From NCBI GenBank assembly GCA_910578105.1, contig CAJTPD010000009.1, positions 1-64,000 of the forward strand: 64,000 nucleotides of DNA. Reading direction: 5' to 3'. The notes below the pieces were generated by a model. It did no database searches and was not told the DNA's origin. It saw nothing but the letters and a program-made list of their open reading frames with translations. Positions 1 through 9,061 of this stretch are shown here, piece after piece (positions within the stretch are counted from its first letter, which is position 1; every line of letters starts with the position of its first letter). The DNA comes from an uncultured Odoribacter sp. (GTDB taxonomy: Bacteria; Bacteroidota; Bacteroidia; Bacteroidales; Marinifilaceae). The position numbers and the translations under genes are program-made.

Positions 1-63
1 GATTACCGCCAGCGCAAGAACAAAACTTATTCTTTGAGTACGAATTTGAGTCCTATTTGTCAT
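1..63 (-). CDS. 5' end of an unidentified gene (partial, leaves the window)
   Basis: An open frame reads leftwards from an ATG at 63-61 and runs off the window edge after 21 codons. The visible peptide starts MTNRTQIRTQR and then turns hydrophobic (ISFVLALAVI), as an N-terminal signal peptide or membrane anchor would. A TAACTTTG box (minus strand, at 101-94) matches the Bacteroidota -7 element at a sensible distance, although I see no clear -33 partner. Too little is visible to assign a product. Confidence 0.4.
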   Translation of the reverse strand, partial: MTNRTQIRTQRISFVLALAVI

Positions 64-163
64 ATACTGTAAATGTTTGGAATAATTATACTGCAAAGTT
101 ATGTACCGTATCCCAGATACTTATAATTGATGATGACAAACCGCCCAATATTGGTAAAAAATA

Positions 164-207
164 ACGGGTATAGTATGATTTCGGGCTAAAAATCATACTA
201 TACCCGT
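164..207. terminator. Bidirectional terminator downstream of the left integrase
   Basis: Perfect 18-bp inverted arms (164-181 and 190-207) enclose an 8-nt loop. On the minus strand the hairpin lies just after the integrase stop codon and is followed by a T-rich run, so it probably ends integrase transcription. Confidence 0.8.
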
Positions 208-230
208 ACAAATGGAGGCTAAAATCGTTA

Positions 231-1346
231 TCAATCTTTCCTTGTCAGGGTAATTTTCTTGCTGGCTTCCCGTTTGTTGGCATCGACCACCTTGATATAC
301 CTTTGCGTGGTGGTGATACTCTTGTGCGCCATGATGCTCTGTATGGTGCGGATGTCCGTTCCTGCCGCAGCTTGCAGCGTGGCGAATGTTCTCCGATACG
401 AGTGGAAAGTTATGTTCTTGGTAATTCCGGCAGAACGAATCCACTCTTTCATGGGGGCTTGTATCCAACTGCGCATAAGCCCTTTGAATACCAAACCTTT
501 CTTTTCAGAACTATAGCCTATCAATCCCAATGCTTCCTCGCTGATGGGAATGATGTCTTCCGCTTTGTTCTTCTGCGTAATGATATGTACACATTTCCCT
601 CCGGCAGAGTAGTCCACGATGTCTTCCCAACATAGGGCGAGAATATCACTGATGCGCAAGCTGGTCATGCAGGAAAACAGCGATGCAATTTTCAGAATAG
701 GCTTCTTGCACGGTGTTTCAGCCAGTTTATATAGTTCTTCTACAGACAGATACTCTTTGACCACATCTTCCGTTTCAATCTTATCCAAGAAATCATTTAC
801 GTTGGTCTTTATCATTCCATTACGGTAGAGAATTTTCAGGAATCCCCTGAAAGTAGACCAATATCCTGATGCGGAGTTCCGTGTGATGGATTCATTGCGC
901 CTCAGCTTTTTGGCACTCAGCAAGTATTCCCGAAATTTGTTGCATAGGTCGATGTCAATTTCCTCAAAGGTACATTTGCCATGTGCGAAGTTTCTGAAAT
1001 GGAGATAGACGAACTCCCATTTCTGGTCATGCTTACGGAGCTGTTTGCGATAATACTCCAAGAAATCGGCTTTTAGTTTGTACCTGTCGAAGAAATCATA
1101 CCGTTCATTCACCACAGATTCAAACCTACGGCAACGTATGGCTTCGGCTTTCTCGGTCATTACTTCGTTGAAGTTCTGTTCACGCTTGTTTCTCGGATTG
1201 TCATATACGTAAATACCAAGCGACTCATGGCGGATAACTTTCATTGTCTCTTTGTCTCGATAACCCGGATAATAATCCAAGTAGAAAGACAGCATCCTGT
1301 TCTTTAAAGGACGAGTCCTTAATGTTACGGTTTTACATTCATGCAT
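231..1346 (-). CDS. Tyrosine site-specific recombinase (integrase) of a mobile element
   Basis: A 371-residue tyrosine recombinase with the usual Bacteroidota layout: an N-terminal arm-binding part, a SAM-like core-binding domain (about residues 90-190) and a C-terminal catalytic domain. The catalytic set is visible: Arg in SLRISDILALCWEDI, Lys in ITQKNKAED, the HxxR box in FHSYRRTFATLQ, and His and Tyr in MAHKSITTTQRYIKV. By family knowledge it integrates or excises a genomic island. It is followed by a strong terminator and preceded, on the same strand, by a zinc-finger/HTH protein, a pairing usual at the end of Bacteroides mobile elements. The mnmE 3' end lies 1.3 kb upstream, a possible attachment region. 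The cargo presumably lies left of the window, or the element has decayed. Confidence 0.9.
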   Translation of the reverse strand: MHECKTVTLRTRPLKNRMLSFYLDYYPGYRDKETMKVIRHESLGIYVYDNPRNKREQNFNEVMTEKAEAIRCRRFESVVNERYDFFDRYKLKADFLEYYRKQLRKHDQKWEFVYLHFRNFAHGKCTFEEIDIDLCNKFREYLLSAKKLRRNESITRNSASGYWSTFRGFLKILYRNGMIKTNVNDFLDKIETEDVVKEYLSVEELYKLAETPCKKPILKIASLFSCMTSLRISDILALCWEDIVDYSAGGKCVHIITQKNKAEDIIPISEEALGLIGYSSEKKGLVFKGLMRSWIQAPMKEWIRSAGITKNITFHSYRRTFATLQAAAGTDIRTIQSIMAHKSITTTQRYIKVVDANKREASKKITLTRKD

Positions 1347-1461
1347 ACTGATATATTTTTATGGTTATTATTAATTCGCTGGCAAAACTCTGTAATGTAA
1401 CCATGCAGAAAGCCTTCAGTAGAGATTAATTTTGGAATAATTTACGGAAGCCTATAATTGG

Positions 1462-2340
1462 TTACTTACGGACACCCATTACCTTGTCAAACTCCACTTT
1501 CAGGAACCTGACGAACCGTCCGTTCTTTTCACGATTAATCTGATGGAATTGCAGAATACCATAGACCGAATCACGGGATAGCTTGAATTTCTCCATCGCC
1601 TCCTTGACAGTGTAGTATTCCGCCTTGCTCTCCTGCTCGGAACTCTTCGAGAGGTCGAAGTGGAGCTTTGAGTAGAATATCTGCCCATGCTCCTTCTTGG
1701 ATGGAATGTTGTTCCGATACACCTGCGAACGGATGGCGACACGTGTCATGCCGTACTTTTCCTGAATTTCTTCGGGCGTGTACCATTCGGTCAGGTCGGA
1801 ATCCACCTCGTATTTGGCAAAGGCAGCATCGATATGTTTCTTGCTGTAATAGTTGAACTGGCGGATGCGCACTTTCGGGACTTTGTGCTGTCGTGTATAA
1901 GTCCATACCCATTTGGCATTGACCTTATATTTCTGCGCAATCTCCTCAGCGGTGTAATACTCGGTGATGTCAAAGTCCTCTTTGGGCATGATACGTTCGT
2001 AAGGCTTGGTCTTCATCATCAGCTCGATGTCCGCACGGCGGATGAGCGACTTTTTCCCACTCAGACGGGAGGCCCGCAGTTTAGATTCCTTGACCAGTTT
2101 ATAGATGTATTGCCGGGTAACACCCATCAGCTTTGCTGCTTGGGCAAAAGAGAAGAAATCTTGTCCCTCGGCGGCTTGTCGAGGTTGTAGCAACTCTTGC
2201 GAGCGTTTCAATTGCCGCTTGCGTTCCCGGATGCGTTCTTTGTAACCAAGATTGGAGCACTGATGGCTACAATAGCAGGTCGTCGTCTTTTGAGCTATAA
2301 ATGGCTTTCCACACCATTGACAAATCTTTCGTACTTCCAT
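1462..2340 (-). CDS. Zinc-ribbon and multiple helix-turn-helix protein (excisionase-type accessory)
   Basis: A 292-residue protein. It opens with a Cys4 zinc-binding motif (CQWCGKPF then CYCSHQC) followed by a basic helix, then three to four excisionase/MerR-like winged-helix units: FSFAQAAKLMGVTRQYIYKLV, YTAEEIAQKYKVNAKWVWTY, YTPEEIQEKYGMTRVAIRSQ and YTVKEAMEKFKLSRDSVYGI. Each has the 'YT..E...K......V' signature of HTH_17-type domains. It lies directly upstream of the integrase on the same strand and probably acts as a recombination directionality factor or element regulator; this is inference from context. A decayed relative of its N-terminus is found at 48034-48129. Confidence 0.75.
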   Translation of the reverse strand: MEVRKICQWCGKPFIAQKTTTCYCSHQCSNLGYKERIRERKRQLKRSQELLQPRQAAEGQDFFSFAQAAKLMGVTRQYIYKLVKESKLRASRLSGKKSLIRRADIELMMKTKPYERIMPKEDFDITEYYTAEEIAQKYKVNAKWVWTYTRQHKVPKVRIRQFNYYSKKHIDAAFAKYEVDSDLTEWYTPEEIQEKYGMTRVAIRSQVYRNNIPSKKEHGQIFYSKLHFDLSKSSEQESKAEYYTVKEAMEKFKLSRDSVYGILQFHQINREKNGRFVRFLKVEFDKVMGVRK

Positions 2341-2545
2341 ATTTTCCTCGTTTACATTGGGGATAATTTCTCCTTATTTCTCCCGGATTTTGTCAACACA
2401 TGTAAACCATTGTCAACACACGTCAACTAATGCGTCACTGTGACATTCGGGTTAGCCGTGAATTTCCGTCGCGGTAGAAATAGGATAGAAAAATATGGAT
2501 AAAAACCGTTACTACCAAATAAGGATTGGAAAGTATTAAAATAGA
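2341..2545. other. Element-end intergenic DNA with GTAAAC/GTCAAC repeats
   Basis: The noncoding stretch upstream of the zinc-ribbon/HTH gene contains short repeated motifs (TGTCAACACA twice, GTAAAC, CGTCAAC). Similar spacing and motifs occur upstream of the broken zinc-ribbon gene at 48130-48240 (GTAAAC, TGTAAACCC, TTGTCAACTG). They look like recombinase or accessory-protein binding sites at the end of a mobile element; the binding function is inferred. Confidence 0.4.
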
Positions 2546-2570
2546 AAAGTCACTGAAATACAGCGACTTT
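2546..2570 (-). terminator. Terminator downstream of mnmE
   Basis: Ten-base arms (2546-2555 and 2561-2570, one mismatch) enclose AAATA. Read on the minus strand, a T-rich run follows. It sits 40 bp beyond the mnmE stop codon. Confidence 0.65.
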
Positions 2571-2611
2571 ATTCTAAATGGTTATGGCTGCTTATGGCAG
2601 TTTCTAAGCCA

Positions 2612-4006
2612 TCACTTCCCGATGCAAAAATTCTTAAATATGTTTCCCAACACCTCATCAGTAGTAATTTCGCCGGTAATTTCGCCGAGATAATGGAGAC
2701 ATTCGCGGATATCCTGAGATACGAATTCACCGCTGAGGCCGGAAGATAAGCCGGAAATTACCCGTTCAACGGCCAGATGCGCCTGTCGGAGGGCTTCATA
2801 ATGCCGGACATTGCTGACGATAACATCCGAAGGATTTAACTCATTTAAATTTACGACATCCGTCAATTCATGAATTAAAAACTCTAAATTAAAGCCCGTG
2901 CGGGCTGAAATCGGGATAATTTTTTCCCTGGAAGTAAAAAACCGGATAGTCTCCTGAGGTGTCAGCAAATCATCCACCTGATCGGTCTTGTTCAGCACGA
3001 CAATCAATTCTGCCGAGTCAGCCAAATGCTTTTTCACTTCACAATAATACTCTTCAAAACGTTCTACCCCTCGCTGCAAATCGGTCAGCAGCAATACCAC
3101 ACTTGCCTGGCTGATTTTTGAAAAGGTCCGCTCAATTCCCATATTTTCTATCTCATCCGACGTTGTGCGAATCCCAGCTGTGTCAATAAAACGGAAAGTA
3201 ATCCCGTTCAGATTTATCGTATCTTCAATCACGTCACGGGTGGTACCTGCAATATCCGATACAATGGCTTTTTCTTCCTGCAATAAAGCATTCAACAAGG
3301 TACTCTTTCCTACATTGGTATTACCGACAATAGCGACAGGCACCCCGTTCTTGATTACATTTCCCAACGAGAATGAATGACACAAACGTTCCAACAAAGC
3401 TTCTATATTGCCGGCAAGCCGAAGCAACTCCGAACGGTCAGCAAATTCAACATCTTCCTCTGAAAAATCCAGTTCTAATTCCAGCAATGAAGTAATCCGT
3501 AACAACTCTGCCCGCAACTTCATCAGCTCAGCAGAAAATCCGCCTTTCATCTGGCTGATAGCCATCCGGTGGGAAGCTGCCGAAGAGGAGGCAATCAAGT
3601 CGGCCACGGCTTCCGCCTGGGACAAATCCATTTTCCCGTTCAAAAAAGCCCTTTGGGTAAACTCCCCCGGAGTAGCCAAGCGTGCTCCGGTATCTACCAA
3701 TAATTTCAACAATTGTTGCTGGATATACACCGAACCGTGGCAGGCAATCTCCACCGACTCCTCCCCCGTAAACGAATGGGGCATATGAAAAACCGTCACC
3801 AACACTTCATCCACCACCTTTCCCTTCTCCACTATCCGCCCAAACCGAACCGTATTCGCAGCAGCCTCCTGCAAAGATTTTCCCGACGGCGATTCATACA
3901 ACTGGTCTACCAAAGCGATACACCCTTGGCCCGAGAGCCGAATCACAGCAATAGCTCCCATGCCAGGAGCCGTCGAAACTGCACATATGATATCTGAAAC
4001 ATTCAT
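2612..4006 (-). CDS. mnmE: tRNA modification GTPase MnmE
   Basis: A 464-residue full-length MnmE (TrmE), the GTPase that with MnmG installs the 5-carboxymethylaminomethyl-type modification on wobble U34 of certain tRNAs. The order is standard: an N-terminal tetrahydrofolate-binding domain (about 1-118), a helical domain interrupted by the G domain with P-loop GNTNVGKST (228-236), the switch II motif DTAG (about 275) and NKTD (about 340), and the invariant C-terminal FCIGK with its catalytic Cys461. The start at 4006 gives the family-typical MNVSDIICAVSTAPG. It is transcribed alone towards an integrase-bearing region. The 3' end of this gene is a known attachment site for some islands in other bacteria, which may matter here. 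Confidence 0.98.
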   Translation of the reverse strand: MNVSDIICAVSTAPGMGAIAVIRLSGQGCIALVDQLYESPSGKSLQEAAANTVRFGRIVEKGKVVDEVLVTVFHMPHSFTGEESVEIACHGSVYIQQQLLKLLVDTGARLATPGEFTQRAFLNGKMDLSQAEAVADLIASSSAASHRMAISQMKGGFSAELMKLRAELLRITSLLELELDFSEEDVEFADRSELLRLAGNIEALLERLCHSFSLGNVIKNGVPVAIVGNTNVGKSTLLNALLQEEKAIVSDIAGTTRDVIEDTINLNGITFRFIDTAGIRTTSDEIENMGIERTFSKISQASVVLLLTDLQRGVERFEEYYCEVKKHLADSAELIVVLNKTDQVDDLLTPQETIRFFTSREKIIPISARTGFNLEFLIHELTDVVNLNELNPSDVIVSNVRHYEALRQAHLAVERVISGLSSGLSGEFVSQDIRECLHYLGEITGEITTDEVLGNIFKNFCIGK

Positions 4007-4234
4007 TTTTCATTATCCATTTAAGCTGTGACATAATTATAAATCCCAACTATTTCAAACAAAAGTACAGATTTTAAAGCTAAACTATAAGCAGATTTTT
4101 ATACTTTTTTTAATAACACAGAAAACTATCAATGAAAATTATACGTATATGGTAAAATTAATATTGGGAAATAAGCAATAAATCATCAAAAGTCCGAAAA
4201 AATACTATAAATAACTAAATAAAAACGACCTATT

Positions 4235-4843
4235 ATGAAACAACTATTATTTTTACTACTAGTAGCGGCATTAACGCTTCCTGTCTTCGAAAGCACTGCA
4301 CAGACACTGGGAAACCAAACTCCAGTTCGTGTCCAAGAATTAACCAAAAAACAAATCCGGCAGGTAAAAAAAGACTTACGTAAAAAAGCCAGAGAAGCAG
4401 CTGATCAAAAAGCTTCTGAATCTGCCATAGAAGCTCTGAAAGGCCGGAATTGGGTTCTTATGGCAAACACTCTATACGGACCACGAGGAGCTGCCATTCC
4501 TGTTTCCGACAACACCAACTTCATTCAATTCAAAGGAAATACAGTTTATGTACAATTAGCATTCAATGGCATTGCCGGCCCTAACGGATTAGGAGGAATT
4601 ACTGTACAAGGTACACCTTCACAAATTACAAGTAATACAGATAAACATGGAAACATTACTTATTCTTTCTATGTCAACGGCACCGCATTAACTGCTCAGA
4701 TTGTCCTAAACATTAGCGCAGGAAGCAATTATGCAAATGCAACCGTATATCCGATGATGAACAGTAATAATCTAACTTTCACTGGTATTCTGGTTCCGAC
4801 CTCTGAGTCAGGAATTTTCAGAAGTGGATTTATCAGCTACTGA
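4235..4843 (+). CDS. DUF4251 family exported protein
   Basis: A 202-residue protein with a signal peptide (MKQLLFLLLVAALTLPVFESTAQ), a short basic, Lys/Arg/Ala-rich helix (about residues 35-70) and a beta-rich DUF4251 domain. The domain shows characteristic strands: NWVLMANTLYGPRGAAIPV, NFIQFKGNTVYVQL, GPNGLGGITVQGT and LTFTGILVP. DUF4251 proteins are widespread exported Bacteroidota proteins of unknown function. The gene is monocistronic and separated from tnaA by a strong bidirectional terminator. No ligand or partner can be inferred. Confidence 0.85.
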   Translation: MKQLLFLLLVAALTLPVFESTAQTLGNQTPVRVQELTKKQIRQVKKDLRKKAREAADQKASESAIEALKGRNWVLMANTLYGPRGAAIPVSDNTNFIQFKGNTVYVQLAFNGIAGPNGLGGITVQGTPSQITSNTDKHGNITYSFYVNGTALTAQIVLNISAGSNYANATVYPMMNSNNLTFTGILVPTSESGIFRSGFISY

Positions 4844-4849
4844 AAAAAG

Positions 4850-4888
4850 TAACTATATACAAGTTTGATATAAACTTGTATATAGTTA
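4850..4888. terminator. Bidirectional terminator between the DUF4251 gene and tnaA
   Basis: Perfect 17-bp arms (4850-4866 and 4872-4888) with a 5-nt loop lie between two convergent genes, with an A run before and a mixed T/A tail after. It serves both genes. Confidence 0.85.
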
Positions 4889-4930
4889 TCTCCCAAAAAA
4901 GCTTTTAAATTAGCTTCTCTTAAACTAAAG

Positions 4931-6310
4931 CTATTCTACCTTTTCCAATTCTACTGTAAAATGCCGCATAATTGGAAACTCTTTGGTAATGACATATCCA
5001 CGGGTGATGGCTTCGCGACGGTCATATACATTCTTTAAAGCAACAGCTATTACGTCCATGTGGTTGTTAGTGTAGGTACGCCGCGGGATAGCAAGACGTA
5101 AGAGTTCTAAACTTGGATAGCGGTTCTCGCGGGTTACGGGATCGCGGTCAGCCAAGATAGAACCTATTTCAACACCACGAATACCAGCCTCAAGATACAA
5201 TTCTACACCCAAGGTCTGAGCTATAAACTCTTCTTTCGGCACGTGAGTCAAAATCTTCTTGGCATCAACAAAAATAGCATGTCCACCAGCAGGACGCTGA
5301 TAAGGAATGCCGTATTCATCCAATTTTGCTCCAAGATATTCAACCTGTTTAATACGGGTTTCCAAATATTCAAATTCCGTTCCTTCGTCCAATCCTTGTG
5401 CCAAAGCATTCATATCACGTCCGGACATTCCACCGTAAGTAATAAAACCTTCGTTCATGATACAGAACATCTGACAACATTTCCACAACTCTTCGTTTTT
5501 AAAGGCCACAAAACCACCCATATTGACAATGGCATCTTTCTTGGAAGACATGGTCATAATGTCGGCATAGGAAAACATCTCTCTCACAATTTCCTTAATG
5601 GTCTTATTCGCGTAGCCTTTCTCCCGAGTCTTTATGAAATAGGCATTTTCTGCAAAACGAGCAGAATCAATCTGCAAATTCACACCATATTTGCGACATA
5701 ACGCAGAAACTTCACGTATGTTTTGCATGGAAACCGGCTGTCCTCCCGCCGTGTTGTTGGTAACAGTCAATACAACAGCAGGTATTTTTTCCTTCGGATA
5801 TTTCTGAAGCACGGCTTCTAGTTTGGCAGGATCCATATTCCCTTTAAAAGGTATTTCCAATTGAGTATCTGCTGCCTCATCAATTGTACAATCTATAGCT
5901 AAAGCCTTTCTAAATTCAATGTGTCCTTTCGTCGTATCAAAATGCGAGTTACCTGGCAATACATCTCCCTCTTTGATAATCGTAGAGTAAAGCACATTTT
6001 CAGCAGCCCGTCCCTGATGAGTGGGTAAAAAATAATCAAATCCCAAAATATCCTTAATGGCATCCTTCATCTTATAGTAAGAACGTGCACCGGCATAACT
6101 CTCATCGCCCAGCATTAGTTCCGCCCATTGTTTATCACTCATTGCTCCTGTACCAGAATCGGTCAGTAAATCAATAAACACCTGGTCACTCTTCAAATTG
6201 AAAAGATTATACTTTGCTTCTTTAATCCACTGTTCACGTTCTTGACGAGTACTTTTACGAATGGTTTCCACCATTTTAATCCGAAATGATTCTGCAAAAG
6301 GTAATTCCAT
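4931..6310 (-). CDS. tnaA: Tryptophanase (L-tryptophan indole-lyase)
   Basis: A 459-residue PLP-dependent beta-eliminating lyase that converts tryptophan to indole, pyruvate and ammonia. It resembles Bacteroides tryptophanases closely: the MELPFAESFRIKMVETIRK start, LTDSGTGAMSDKQWAELMLGDESYAGA, the THQGRAAENVL cofactor-phosphate region, and the Schiff-base lysine pair in MSSKKDAIVNMGG (K257/K258). Tyrosine phenol-lyase is the close alternative, but the N-terminus and the SHFDTTKGHIEFR segment fit Bacteroides TnaA. A roughly 290-bp leader precedes it, with a TATTTTTG box (minus strand) at 6512-6505. Indole production is therefore predicted for this organism. Confidence 0.93.
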   Translation of the reverse strand: MELPFAESFRIKMVETIRKSTRQEREQWIKEAKYNLFNLKSDQVFIDLLTDSGTGAMSDKQWAELMLGDESYAGARSYYKMKDAIKDILGFDYFLPTHQGRAAENVLYSTIIKEGDVLPGNSHFDTTKGHIEFRKALAIDCTIDEAADTQLEIPFKGNMDPAKLEAVLQKYPKEKIPAVVLTVTNNTAGGQPVSMQNIREVSALCRKYGVNLQIDSARFAENAYFIKTREKGYANKTIKEIVREMFSYADIMTMSSKKDAIVNMGGFVAFKNEELWKCCQMFCIMNEGFITYGGMSGRDMNALAQGLDEGTEFEYLETRIKQVEYLGAKLDEYGIPYQRPAGGHAIFVDAKKILTHVPKEEFIAQTLGVELYLEAGIRGVEIGSILADRDPVTRENRYPSLELLRLAIPRRTYTNNHMDVIAVALKNVYDRREAITRGYVITKEFPIMRHFTVELEKVE

Positions 6311-6597
6311 AATAATATATTCTATTAGTTATCAGATAAAAATTTTATAACATGTACAGAAAAGAAGATTCTTGCAAAGAATCCTTCCCTTATAAAACCA
6401 ACAAAGAGAAAAAATGAGTTCAGAAATCAAACTCATCACGTTTTTTGATATTCAAAAAAAGATGATTTAAAGGCAATATGTCTAACTGATTTCGCATACG
6501 TTTGCAAAAATATAAAAATGTATGGAAAAATATAATCTCATTCATAAAAATTAATCTATATATATTCTATATCCAAATATTATAATTTACTATAAGA
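6311..6597 (-). promoter_or_regulatory. Long AT-rich leader upstream of tnaA
   Basis: About 290 bp without a convincing gene. A TATTTTTG box (minus strand, 6512-6505) fits the Bacteroidota -7 consensus and would give a 5' UTR near 190 nt, containing a small hairpin (GATTCTT/AAGAATC near 6370-6385). I found no tnaC-like leader peptide. Regulation by the leader is only a possibility. Confidence 0.35.
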
Positions 6598-6699
6598 ATG
6601 TATATGAGTACTTATAATTATTTTAATAGTTATTTTCAAGAAACTTTTTCGTATGAAGGATATACTTTATATTTGCAAAAAAGAAAACTGACATATATC

Positions 6700-7245
6700 A
6701 TGAATATACTCTTCTATCTTCTGCTCCCATTGGTTATATTTACCATATTACTATATCCTCTATTACGAAAAGCTGTATCTTTATTAGAAATTTTAGTCAA
6801 CAAGTACATTCAACAATCTTCTTTTTCAAATAAATCTCAGACAGACAAAGATAAAACGGCAACTCAAACAATAATCAATTTAAAGTTATTAGCTTACGAA
6901 CGAATTATTTTACTCACAGAACGCCTGAAACCAGATTCACTAATTCCCCGCACTATTTCAACAACTTTATCTTACAAAGAATATCAGATTTTGCTGTTAA
7001 ATGAAATCCGGAAAGAATTTGAATACAACCTTTCCCAACAATTATACCTCAGTGAAAATACCTGGACCATTGTCACCAATTTCAAAAATAACATGACCAC
7101 TTTAATTAATACTGCAGCAGCCGATTGCTCCTCAGATGCAACAGCACATCAATTAGCACAAAAAATTTTAGAAAATTACATTACTTCGGACTTAAAAGCT
7201 GACCAGATTTTAAAGATTATAAAGACGGAAGTTCAGGCAAATTAA
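6700..7245 (+). CDS. Membrane-anchored Bacteroidota protein (DUF7935-like)
   Basis: From the ATG at 6700 the product has 181 residues: an N-terminal transmembrane helix (NILFYLLLPLVIFTILLYPLL) and a soluble helical domain with LLAYERIILLTERLKPDSLIPR and YQILLLNEIRKEFEYNLSQQLY. These motifs recall a small conserved Bacteroidota family that I know as DUF7935; I am moderately sure of the name. The frame extends upstream to an ATG at 6598, but those extra residues are AT-driven, polar and unlike the family, so 6700 is the better start. The gene is convergent with the helicase, 26 bp away. Function is unknown; the anchor suggests a role at the inner membrane. Confidence 0.7.
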   Translation: MNILFYLLLPLVIFTILLYPLLRKAVSLLEILVNKYIQQSSFSNKSQTDKDKTATQTIINLKLLAYERIILLTERLKPDSLIPRTISTTLSYKEYQILLLNEIRKEFEYNLSQQLYLSENTWTIVTNFKNNMTTLINTAAADCSSDATAHQLAQKILENYITSDLKADQILKIIKTEVQAN

Positions 7246-7271
7246 GCACCTTCTATACAAATAGAATACAT

Positions 7272-8573
7272 TTACCTGCGTTTCCGCCTTCCTTCTTTCG
7301 TTCGATCCATACGGGACTTTTGTGGTATTTTACTATTCTTTGCAGATTTAATATGAAAAGCTCCTCCCCCCATCGGTTTTCCCCGTTGATAAACAATATT
7401 TGCTGTCTGCACTTTTTCTTCATCCATCAACAAATCAGAAATTTCCAGTTCTTCAGGTAAGTCAGTCACCGAAATCTTTTGCTCTATTAACTGCTCTATC
7501 TTATCAAATTTTTCTTCCTCTTTCTCAGAAACAAAACTTATAGCTGTCCCTTCTTTTCCTGCCCGGGCTGTACGCCCAATACGATGCACATATTCTTCAG
7601 GAATAGAAGGAATATCAAAATTAATAACATGTGACACCTCCTGCACATCAATTCCCCGAGCTGCCACATCCGAAGACACTAAAATACGAGTCCGTCCGTC
7701 CTTAAAAGCTTTCAAAGCATTTAATCGTGAATTTTGTGCTTTGTTAGAATGAAGTACACTTAATCCATCCTTCCAATAATCTGCCAGTTTTTCTACAATC
7801 CGGTCAGCATTCCTTTTGGTTTCAGTAAAAACCATAACCCGTCGGAACTCTTCTGAATCAGTCAATAATAATTTCAGTAAATTAATTTTAGTCGCAATAT
7901 TGGGAACGTCATACCGAATTTGCAACACATTCTCTACTGGTGTTGCATGAGCTGCAGTTTCAATGCGCACCGGATCCGGAGCCAAAAATTCTTGCGCCAT
8001 TTCAGCAATAGTAGCTGAAAAAGTAGCTGAAAACAACAAAGTTTGATGTTTCTCAGGAATTACTTCCAATATACTTTTCAATTGTGGCATAAATCCTAAA
8101 TCCATCAGTCGGTCGGCTTCGTCAACTACAACCGTCTTTATTTGGGAAGTACGAATAATCCCATTCATATAAATATCCATAAACCGCCCAGGGGTAGCAA
8201 CCAATAAATCTACCCCTTCATAAACAGCTGCTTGCTGAGTACGAATATTGGTCCCGCCATAAATTCCAACACAACGGATATCCATATACTCTGTCAATAA
8301 TTCTACACTTTCACAGACTTGAACAACCAATTCCCGGGTAGGTACTACAACCAAAGCACGCGGATAGCTTCCCTGTGCATAATGCAACTTCATCAAGACT
8401 GGTATCAAATATGCCAAAGTCTTACCTGTACCTGTCTGGGCAATACCAACCATATCTTTACCGGAACGAATCACAGCAAATGCCTGTTCCTGAATAGGAG
8501 TCGGTTCTTCTAATCCTGCTTCTTCTAAAGCCATTAGAATTTGCTTGCTGATATTTAAATTTTTAAAAATCAT
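7272..8573 (-). CDS. DEAD-box ATP-dependent RNA helicase
   Basis: A 433-residue RhlE/CsdA-type helicase. All core motifs are present: the Q motif (EEPTPIQEQAF), motif I AQTGTGKT, Ia PTRELVVQV, motif II VVDEADRL, motif III SAT, motif V ARGIDV and motif VI HRIGRTAR. A basic C-terminal tail (KSRMDRTKEGRRKRR) probably adds RNA affinity. The start is set at 8573 (MIFKNLNISKQIL), the usual Bacteroidota beginning. The frame is open further upstream, but that stretch encodes an aromatic, Cys-rich peptide typical of read-through of AT-rich DNA. Role: ribosome assembly or RNA turnover, especially in the cold. Confidence 0.95.
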   Translation of the reverse strand: MIFKNLNISKQILMALEEAGLEEPTPIQEQAFAVIRSGKDMVGIAQTGTGKTLAYLIPVLMKLHYAQGSYPRALVVVPTRELVVQVCESVELLTEYMDIRCVGIYGGTNIRTQQAAVYEGVDLLVATPGRFMDIYMNGIIRTSQIKTVVVDEADRLMDLGFMPQLKSILEVIPEKHQTLLFSATFSATIAEMAQEFLAPDPVRIETAAHATPVENVLQIRYDVPNIATKINLLKLLLTDSEEFRRVMVFTETKRNADRIVEKLADYWKDGLSVLHSNKAQNSRLNALKAFKDGRTRILVSSDVAARGIDVQEVSHVINFDIPSIPEEYVHRIGRTARAGKEGTAISFVSEKEEEKFDKIEQLIEQKISVTDLPEELEISDLLMDEEKVQTANIVYQRGKPMGGGAFHIKSAKNSKIPQKSRMDRTKEGRRKRR

Positions 8574-8808
8574 AATCTCATATATCGGGAAATACCCTGG
8601 TTTTATATCAATAAGCGCAAAAATACAAAAAAGGGAAACGGAATAAAAATAAATATTACAGCAACAAAAAAACATATGGAAAAACAATACATTATAATAG
8701 AATACGAATAAATAATTATTGTAAGCAAATTCCATAAATATTTTATTTGTTTATTAAAAAATTTAACCTTACATTTATTCCACTGATTAACCATAAAACT
8801 TTTGAGAT

Positions 8809-9054
8809 ATGACTACAATGATTACTTTCAATGAATTAAGAAAAATCAAAGACATGTTGCCCGCAGGAAGTATGCAAAGAATTGCTACGGACCTAGGTAT
8901 TAGTGTTGAGACAGTTCGTAACTATTTCGGAGGAGACCATTATAATGAAGGTAAAGCAGTCGGATTACATATTGAACAAGGACCAAATGGTGGAATTGTA
9001 AAATTAGATGACACCACCATTTTGGAAAAAGCAAAAGAAATCCTTCAGTGTTAA
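8809..9054 (+). CDS. Small HTH-like DNA-binding protein
   Basis: An 81-residue protein with a helix-turn-helix-like segment (AGSMQRIATDLGISVETVRNYF, about residues 18-40), then a short beta-rich tail ending in a helix. The pattern (GSMQRIA..LG.S..TVRNYFGG) belongs to a small conserved Bacteroidota family of presumed nucleoid or regulatory proteins. It could also start at the second Met (8818). It is divergent from the helicase and convergent with pgl. A long inverted repeat lies just downstream. The DNA target is unknown. Confidence 0.75.
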   Translation: MTTMITFNELRKIKDMLPAGSMQRIATDLGISVETVRNYFGGDHYNEGKAVGLHIEQGPNGGIVKLDDTTILEKAKEILQC

Positions 9055-9061
9055 AGTAAGC

